NCBI GenBank assembly: GCA_947000775.1 | Contig: CAMQGK010000634.1 | Coordinates: forward strand, 19,585,501 to 19,649,500 | Source: Pterois miles | Lineage: Eukaryota; Chordata; Actinopteri; Perciformes; Scorpaenidae | DNA length: 64,000 nt | Reading direction: 5' to 3' | Shown here: in pieces, positions 57,626-64,000 of the stretch | How positions within the stretch are numbered: the stretch's first letter is position 1 | Layout of the letters: each line of letters begins with the position of its first letter | The notes under the pieces: generated by a model | The model's database searches: none | Told to the model about the DNA's origin: nothing | What the model saw: the letters and a program-made list of their open reading frames with translations, nothing else | Made by a program: the position numbers and the translations under genes

Positions 57626-60600
57626 TCAGATCCACCGTCCGGAGCCCTGCTGCGTACGCTGCTTCTTCCTCCTCTTACACACATAGTAGACTGGGAAAAC
57701 TACCAAACCTGCAGACAGAGAATGTGGTTGTAGAGATGAACGTGGAAAGTGAGAGAAAGATGAATTAAAGCATGCTATTCTTGTTTAATGGTACTAATTT
57801 TAATTAGCCATTCATTAATGTAAAAAGCCGATCTTGAATTATCTCTTAATGTTAAGCTCGGATGAATTTCTCTATAGATTTGATTTGATTATTCCATCTT
57901 ATAGCACACTGCTTACAGATTTGGAATAAAGTGAAATTAATTGAGCTGAAAAAGAGAGCAGAAGCAGCAGCACAACACTGATTCTACTAACGATGAAAAT
58001 AAATGTGAATCTGCCATCACGGCATGTTAGCCCGCGGTGGATCATCTGTCAGACGCACAGACACGGGAAAGAGATTAACACTAATTACAGTTCAGCCGAA
58101 GCATCAATAGTTCACAATGCTGTCTGACAGAGTGCTTGCAGAGAGCAGCTGGGTGATATTACTAGTAAATGTAGCTCCAGGAAGTAAAAGAAAGTGATAA
58201 TCAGGATCTACAGCTTTGGCTTTTAAAAGCAAGAAGAGTTTACTTCTCTTCTACATGAGGATATAAAACTGAGAGTAGCTTGCATGTTCATATAAAGTTC
58301 GTGGTGTGTAGCGCAGCGCACCTGCTTTGCTGTGTGGAAGGAAAATATCTGTAATACAGTCAAACCATTTAGCTGTTATCTGTTTAATGGGCGTGTGTGT
58401 GTTCATGTGTATAATTGTGTTACCTATCACCAGTGCGAGAGCTCCGAGCACCACGACCAGCACAATGACCACTGGAGCGATCAGCACCTTAGTGGCTGCA
58501 GACAAAAAAAAAAACAGACAGCGAGAGAGGGAAATGAATAAATACTCCTTTCAGATGGAATAGAAATAGTATGATTCAAAATTTATGGGTTGTTTTGTTA
58601 CATTTTGTTTAAAGTTTTTATGAATCGCCGCAAAATATACATATCTTTAGCCACCGGTGCATCAATTTGGCTGTGGAAGATGCTGAACGGCGAGCAGATT
58701 TTAAGGGGAAATTCTCCATCCACACTAAAATGCAAAATCTGTGGTATGAAGACAAGAGCTGTAACGGCGTAAGTGGTTCTCGTTAAGGGACAAATTAGCT
58801 CCCGGTTCCAACAGGCACCCCGCTGATATAACTAGCTGTCGCTGTCATGGCGAGCAGAGTCAAACAAATCTATCAGCTTCCCGGAGGCTCGCCGGTGCGT
58901 AAGATTAGATAACTGTGAATGGATAATTATAACTAACATAATCTGATGTGTGATGATTTCACACTTCATTATAAAGCTTTCCTCAGAGGCAAGCGCAGAG
59001 TTAAATATGGAAGTGTTCACTGCTGTTGTTATCGAGGAGTGAATTAATGTCTGGCTGACCATCAGGCAGGGCAGCGACAACACATTTTGTTTTTATCCAG
59101 TGCATGACAAGAAGAAAACATTTCTACTGCTCTTTCTATCACTACTGCTCTCTCTATTCTACAGTCATAATCCACAGCTGAGTGCAACATGGTAATACCG
59201 AATTATTTTGGGTCATTCTGGGCGGCGCTTCACTTACTAAAGCCAAATTACTGAAAATAAAGCAGGGTGAATATCTTGTTGAATGTACCAAATGTGTCAT
59301 TGGCAAGCCAGTGCCTGATACCTGATGTCTAACACAGTATAGCTGTCAAACTGGGCAGCTTCAACATGTGAATATGCAGTTGTACTACTGTCAAACTCCA
59401 TATTAACTCCATATAAAGCAAAAATGCTGGTGTTCAGCAGGTATGTTTACATTGTTCAACATCTTAGTTTAGCATGTTAGCATACTGATTAGCAATAAGC
59501 ACAAAGTATAGTTGAGGCTAATGGGAATGTTTTTCAGGTATTTGGCATAGACTTGTAAGTAAGAAGTGAACGTAATCACTGTGATGGTACCCGTTGGTTT
59601 GTGGACTGCGGTTTTGAAGCCTCAAGTCTGGCATTTTGGCCATCGCCATCTTGTTTTTTGCAATCAGAGGTGACACAAGAGGGTGAAGCTAAGTACAAAC
59701 GAACACTGAAAAAGGCGTTTTCAGACGACCAAAATGTTACAATTAACTACATGACAACACCATTGTAACGACCTGTCAATCACATGGTAACCCCACCATA
59801 AAGCATACCCTCTTTTATGGTCTATTTCATTGCACTGAAAACCCTGCTTCCATTTATCCCCCATACTTTGAAGGCCGGTCCGTGACAATATTGTCTTACA
59901 TGAAACCGGTCTGTGGTGCAAAAACGGTTGGGGACTGCTGGTCTATTTGACTCTAAATGGGACCATAATTTACTAAATGAACATCATGCTGTATTGAAGA
60001 ACACTTGAAACTCGTGATTGAGACCATAAATTCATGTTTACTCATGTACTTCTATACAATCAGACTTATTTTTGCAACCAGAGGAGTCGCCCCCTGCTGG
60101 AATGCAAGTTTAAGACATTCAGACCCCGGGGGTTTGCCGCCTGGTATTTGGTCATAAACCAAAGTATTTGACAAATTAAAATTCTGAACTGACTAATGGA
60201 AAAGTCAGAGGATCCCCAAAGACAGTAGGATTCATGCTCTTAGGATGGCTAAAACTGGAGGTTAAAAAGAGTCTTCTTGTTATCGCTTTCCCACACACAC
60301 ACACAAACTTACCACAGACCGAACCTCTAATTAGCCGTCTCAGATGAGGTTTATCAGGTAGATAGCGATACTTGCATCCAAACACGCTGAGGTTGGATGT
60401 ATGGTCCCCAAAAAACCTATCAGGAAGTTTAAGATTAAATAAGATTAGAAGGAGGTTGAAAAGGCAGTAAGAGAAAAGAAAGTTAATAGAAGAAAGTATT
60501 CTAACCTTAGGTGTCGGTAGCGCTCTCCACAACGATAGCAGAAGTTAGTGTTACACTGCGTACATGTCATATGGTCACATCCCTCTGTGCGCTGGATATG

Positions 60601-62030
60601 GATCTACACAAGTTGATGGGGCGAGGGAAGGACGGGAGGAAAAAAAAAAAACAAGATTTACAATATAAATATTATATTGATAATAAAATTCTTCCACTCT
60701 TTTAGCTTGGCACCTAATCTCAATATGTCATGTTCTTCCAGACTCCAGATCAGCTCAGTTTATCACAAAATGTCAATTTCCAAGCCTTAACAGCACTAAA
60801 ATGCAACACTAGCAGAGTTTACTCTCATTTTCAAACTGTAAACTACAAGCATCTGGTCCAGCATCTATCACTGCAATATGCATGCAGCACTACACTTAAT
60901 GGATCTTTGCTATTTGGCTGCTGTAGTGGTGAGCAGTCCTACTATAAACTGGGCATTAAATTCAGCTTCTCTCAGCCTCTTTTCCAGCTAAACACAGCAT
61001 GACAGCAATTTGCTGGCATCACAGTCAAACACTCTCCTCTCTCCCTGCTTCCAGAGCACAAATTCAGAGACATCAGTGTGACGAACACAGATGGAAAGTG
61101 TTTGCTGCTGCGAGCAAACAGTTCCCACATACCGGTAATTAGCTTAATCTATGTCTCGCTTTAGTCATCTCCTGACAGTCAAATTAGATATTGTGTAGAC
61201 TAACTTGGTCGTAATGAGACCAGGCTCCTTTTATGAATGCGAGAGAGATGCCAGTGAGTCTACCAGATTTGGTTTGTGCAGCAGAGACATCATTATATTT
61301 TCAATATGTTCACTTTCTTTGCAGCTCTGTCCTGCTGTTCCACATGCACTTTGAGCGTACCATCTACTTCTCTACAGCCCCCCATCTATCATCATTCTCT
61401 CATGTTTCTTAGCCATCATTGATTTATTCATCTACATTGATTCCACCCGCCATCAGTCAACCCTCTTTCTATTTCATCTCACATGGTGGCCACATTCAGC
61501 GTCCCTCTGCCAGTGCTGTACAGCATCATAACATCTTGTATCCTTACCTTGCACTGTGGACATTTCTGAGCGTTTCTTTGTCCGTGCTCTATGACACTCG
61601 CCCAGCTTCGTAGCAGCTTGTCTCCTTTCCTGTATTCGCGACATTTGACCCCACTGTGCCACGGCGCGTGGCATTTAAAGCACCACACGAACTGGCAATT
61701 GCTACACTGGATCTACAGTAGGGACAGAAGACAGCAGACCCATGCTTACGTTATTTTTAATTTAATTTTCTCGTGTATTTCCTTGGTGTACTGGAACCGT
61801 CATCTTACCTTGTACTTGTGCTCGGAGCGGTTGAGGTTGTTCCCCTTCAGAGAGGTGAATTGGCTGCACTGGGGGCAGGGTTTTGTACTCGAGTCCAGCT
61901 GACTCAGCTCCAAAAAGTAACGATATTTTGCCACGTCTTCATTGGCCAAATGGGAAATCACCACCCGCTCCTCAAGGTAGCCACTGCACTCTGGGATTGG
62001 ACAGCTGATGTAAGATTTGGCTACTCGCAC
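57626..62030 (-). CDS. rnf217: E3 ubiquitin-protein ligase RNF217 (RBR type), last six exons (5' partial)
   Basis: Minus-strand exons: 61809..62030, 61548..61712, 60506..60603, 60313..60416, 58424..58495 and 57626..57708, joining in frame to 247 residues. The first two exons carry the in-between-RING zinc ligands (CPIPEC, CPQC, IQCSNCQFVWCFKCHAPWH). The third and its junction carry RING2 (KCPQCK, then TEGCDHMTCTQCNTNFCYRCG); the Cys in GCDHMTC is the expected catalytic cysteine that takes ubiquitin from E2 in RBR ligases. After FFGDHTSNLSVFGCKYRYLP comes one membrane segment (VLIAPVVIVLVVVLGALALV, continuing into LVVFPVYYVC) and a short basic tail ending in GSGRWI. The family sits in the membrane with this C-terminal anchor. 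RING1 and the N-terminus lie past the right edge. All sites are GT-AG. Flanking TPD52L1 agrees with human. Confidence 0.95.
59565..60125 (+). mobile_element. Interspersed repeat, GTCTATTTGACTCTAAATGG family, interrupted copy
   Basis: Same family as 38490 and 39195, in an rnf217 intron. A 113-bp element is inserted at 59828. Outer limits are approximate. Confidence 0.6.
59828..59940. mobile_element. 113-bp hAT-derived MITE with 8-bp target duplication
   Basis: Flanked by GTCTATTT at 59820..59827 and 59941..59948. The right part reads, on the other strand, cagcagtccccaaccgtttt, then tgcaccacagaccggtttca, a familiar hAT end. The paralogous sequence at 39538..39545 has one GTCTATTT and no insert. 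Confidence 0.9.
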
Positions 62031-62081
62031 CTGGGATCACAAAGGGATCACACATCACAAAGATTTCAGATTGATTCAAGC

Positions 62082-62731
62082 TAGGCTTGTCAAAGTTAAC
62101 ACAACAATAAACGCGTTTATGCAAATTCATTTTGATGCCACTAATTTTTTATGCAAATGAACACAATCAGGTTGTAGCTGGTTCAGTTTTAAAGCTACAG
62201 TGAAGGCATCATATGAAACTAGAAAACCTAAGGAATCCACTGGTACCAACTATGTCGTACTAGATAGGAGATTAAGTAACGCTGTTAGACAAGAATATAC
62301 ACTGCAAATAAGCTCATGATTGCCCATAATTAATTGCAAATTGATCACATTTTTATCTGTTCAAAATGTACCTTAAAGGGAGATTTGTCAAGTATTTAAT
62401 ACTCTTATGAACAAAGGAGTGGGTAAATATACTGCTTTATACAAATATACTGTATGTATCTATTTATTATTGGAAATCAAAACACAAAATAATGACAAAT
62501 ACTGTCCAGAAACTCTCACAGCTACAGCATTTAGCATAAAAATTATGCTCAAATCATAACACGGAAAACTTGAGCCAAACAGGCAACACAGCTGTCAAGA
62601 TCTCCCTTTAAGGTACATTTTGAAATGATCACAAGAAAAAAAAATGCAATTAATTTGAAATTCATTACGATTACTCATGGACAATCATGAGATGAATCGC
62701 CACTGAATATTTGAATCGACTGACAGCTCAA
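62082..62731 (+). mobile_element. hAT-like MITE, CAGGGCTGTCAA family, copy 3
   Basis: Starts taggcttgtcaaagttaac and ends gactgacagctcaa. Perfect 8-bp direct repeats ATTCAAGC at 62074..62081 and 62732..62739. It lies in the rnf217 intron, 44 bp from an exon. Confidence 0.78.
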
Positions 62732-62739
62732 ATTCAAGC

Positions 62740-64000
62740 ACATTAAAAGTTTACAATAAGACAAAGAATATATGTTCAAGTATGTGAAAGTAGCACTAAA
62801 ATGTTAATGTTCATTTGGATCTGTCTGAGTTTCTTTGATATTGTAGTGGACTATCAGCACCAAATCCACATGTGGAATATATTCACACCACTGATGGGAA
62901 ATGGTTAATAATTTACACCAGAATACAGCGAGTACAAGGTAATCGAACGGCAGGCTGAAGGAGGCAGTGGGGAGAATGGAGGTTAATATGTATTAAAGCA
63001 CACAGACACACATTAGATGACCTCCAGACCAGGTGCTCGGCAGTCAGATATACCGAATGGGTCTTATCAATTACAGACATTAAAAAAATAAAATATTAAA
63101 TTAACCAAAACCTACTCATCCAAAATGTTTCAAAGGAGTAAAAGGCAGGGCTGTCAAAGTTAACATGTTAACACACGCAAATTTCTTATAACACCAGTAA
63201 TGTCTTTAACATGTTGTGATTTTTAGGCTGTAGCAGGCTCAGTTTTAGCACAAGTTTGGAGCTTTTTGAGCCTTTTTCTTTAGGCTAAATTAACGCTCCA
63301 AATTTTGAACTCAAAGGGGTCCCTTGACCTCTGACCTCAAGATATGTGAATGTAAATGGCTTCTATAGGTACCCGCGAGTCTCCCCTTTACAGACATGCC
63401 CACTTTATGATAATCATATGCAGTTCGGGGCAAGTCATAATCAAGTCAGCACACTGAAATTTATACATACATTTGCATAAAGTAAGCATATTAGCTCACT
63501 CCCATGTTGAGAAGAATATTAAATACTGGACAAAGCTCCCTCTCATTTTAAACAGAATTTACAAAAAGTTAAATTAATTTGCGATTAAATACTTCAATTA
63601 ATTGATAGCCCAAAGTAAACACTATACATTACCACCTTCAGAGACATTTTATTATGTGCACACAGGACTGAAGTGATACTCTCACTTTAGGGTGCACTAT
63701 TTCATAGTCTTGCTATACTTACTTACTTTACTAAAAAAACACACACACATTTTAGGTCATTAAGTTCACACCTGGGTTCAAACTAAAGCAATAGTGTGTG
63801 TTCAAATCTTATCTAATCTGACCTTGGATACAGTTAAGTATCTTACTTCCTTTTCACCATCTAGCTCTCTTTTTTGTCTTTGTCTTTCAGGGCATCTCTT
63901 CTTATTTGGTTCCTTCACTCTCTCTTTCTCATTTCATGTTTTCTTGTCATCTCTCCACATGTTCAGTCCATCAAAGCTAGTGAGAGCAGTTGTTCTGACA
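62740..64000. other. rnf217 intron, right edge of window
   Basis: No further rnf217 exon was found up to the edge; besides the MITE at 63146 I see only short simple runs such as cacacacac near 63740. The RING1-encoding part must lie outside. Confidence 0.5.
63146..63614 (+). mobile_element. hAT-like MITE, CAGGGCTGTCAA family, copy 4
   Basis: Starts CAGGGCTGTCAAAGTTAAC and ends near ttgatagccc. Flanks gtaaaagg and gtaaacac match at only 5 of 8 bases, so the target duplication has decayed or the right end is off by a few bases. Confidence 0.65.

Overview
This is a 64 kb piece of a vertebrate genome, almost certainly a teleost fish and probably a percomorph. Evidence: multi-exon genes with GT-AG introns, fish-type MITEs (TTAA-flanked and 8-bp-duplication families), LINE tails ending in (CTTAT)n, a tRNA-derived SINE, and abundant micro- and minisatellites. 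No bacterial, phage or CRISPR features are present. Coding exons are a small fraction of the window; the rest is introns and repeat-rich intergenic DNA. All gene calls come from reading exons, splice sites and phases by eye, with family knowledge from memory.

Layout: (1) 300-1686 (+), last three exons of a KIAA0408/SOGA(MTCL)-type gene, poly(A) signal near 2185. (2) 1.7-14.1 kb, gene-poor, with several MITEs. (3) 14158-15234 (-), rnf146, intronless coding region with a 5' UTR exon ending at 15869. (4) 17732-20979 (-), an R-spondin (rspo3 by neighbourhood), five coding exons, carrying an extra furin-like exon and lacking the basic tail. (5) 25452-27300 (-), cenpw, three exons, head-to-head with (6) hddc2, 27705-29407 (+), six exons, two with apparent GC donors. 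(7) 32260-49625 (-), tpd52l1, nine exons, tail-to-tail with hddc2. (8) 49.6-57.6 kb, an AT-rich higher-order tandem repeat, MITEs and one small unrecognised ORF at 52012-52272 (-). (9) 57626-62030 (-), last six coding exons of rnf217, whose 5' part lies beyond the right edge.

The gene set matches human 6q22 (RNF217, TPD52L1, HDDC2, CENPW, RSPO3, RNF146, KIAA0408), so the block is an old syntenic group. ECHDC1, which sits between RNF146 and KIAA0408 in human, is not seen. The genes do not form an operon or pathway, though R-spondin (Wnt potentiation) and RNF146 (axin turnover) both act on Wnt/beta-catenin signalling.

The most notable points are: the R-spondin with a third, identically spaced cysteine-rich exon, a changed ZNRF3/RNF43-contact residue, two missing TSP1 cysteines and no basic tail; two GC-AG introns in hddc2; a 27-bp terminal coding exon in cenpw; Trp/acid-rich N-terminal cassettes in tpd52l1; a 22 x 20 bp minisatellite with 140-bp higher-order periodicity; and several transposon insertions whose exact ends and target duplications can be read, including one with an empty-site copy in the same window.
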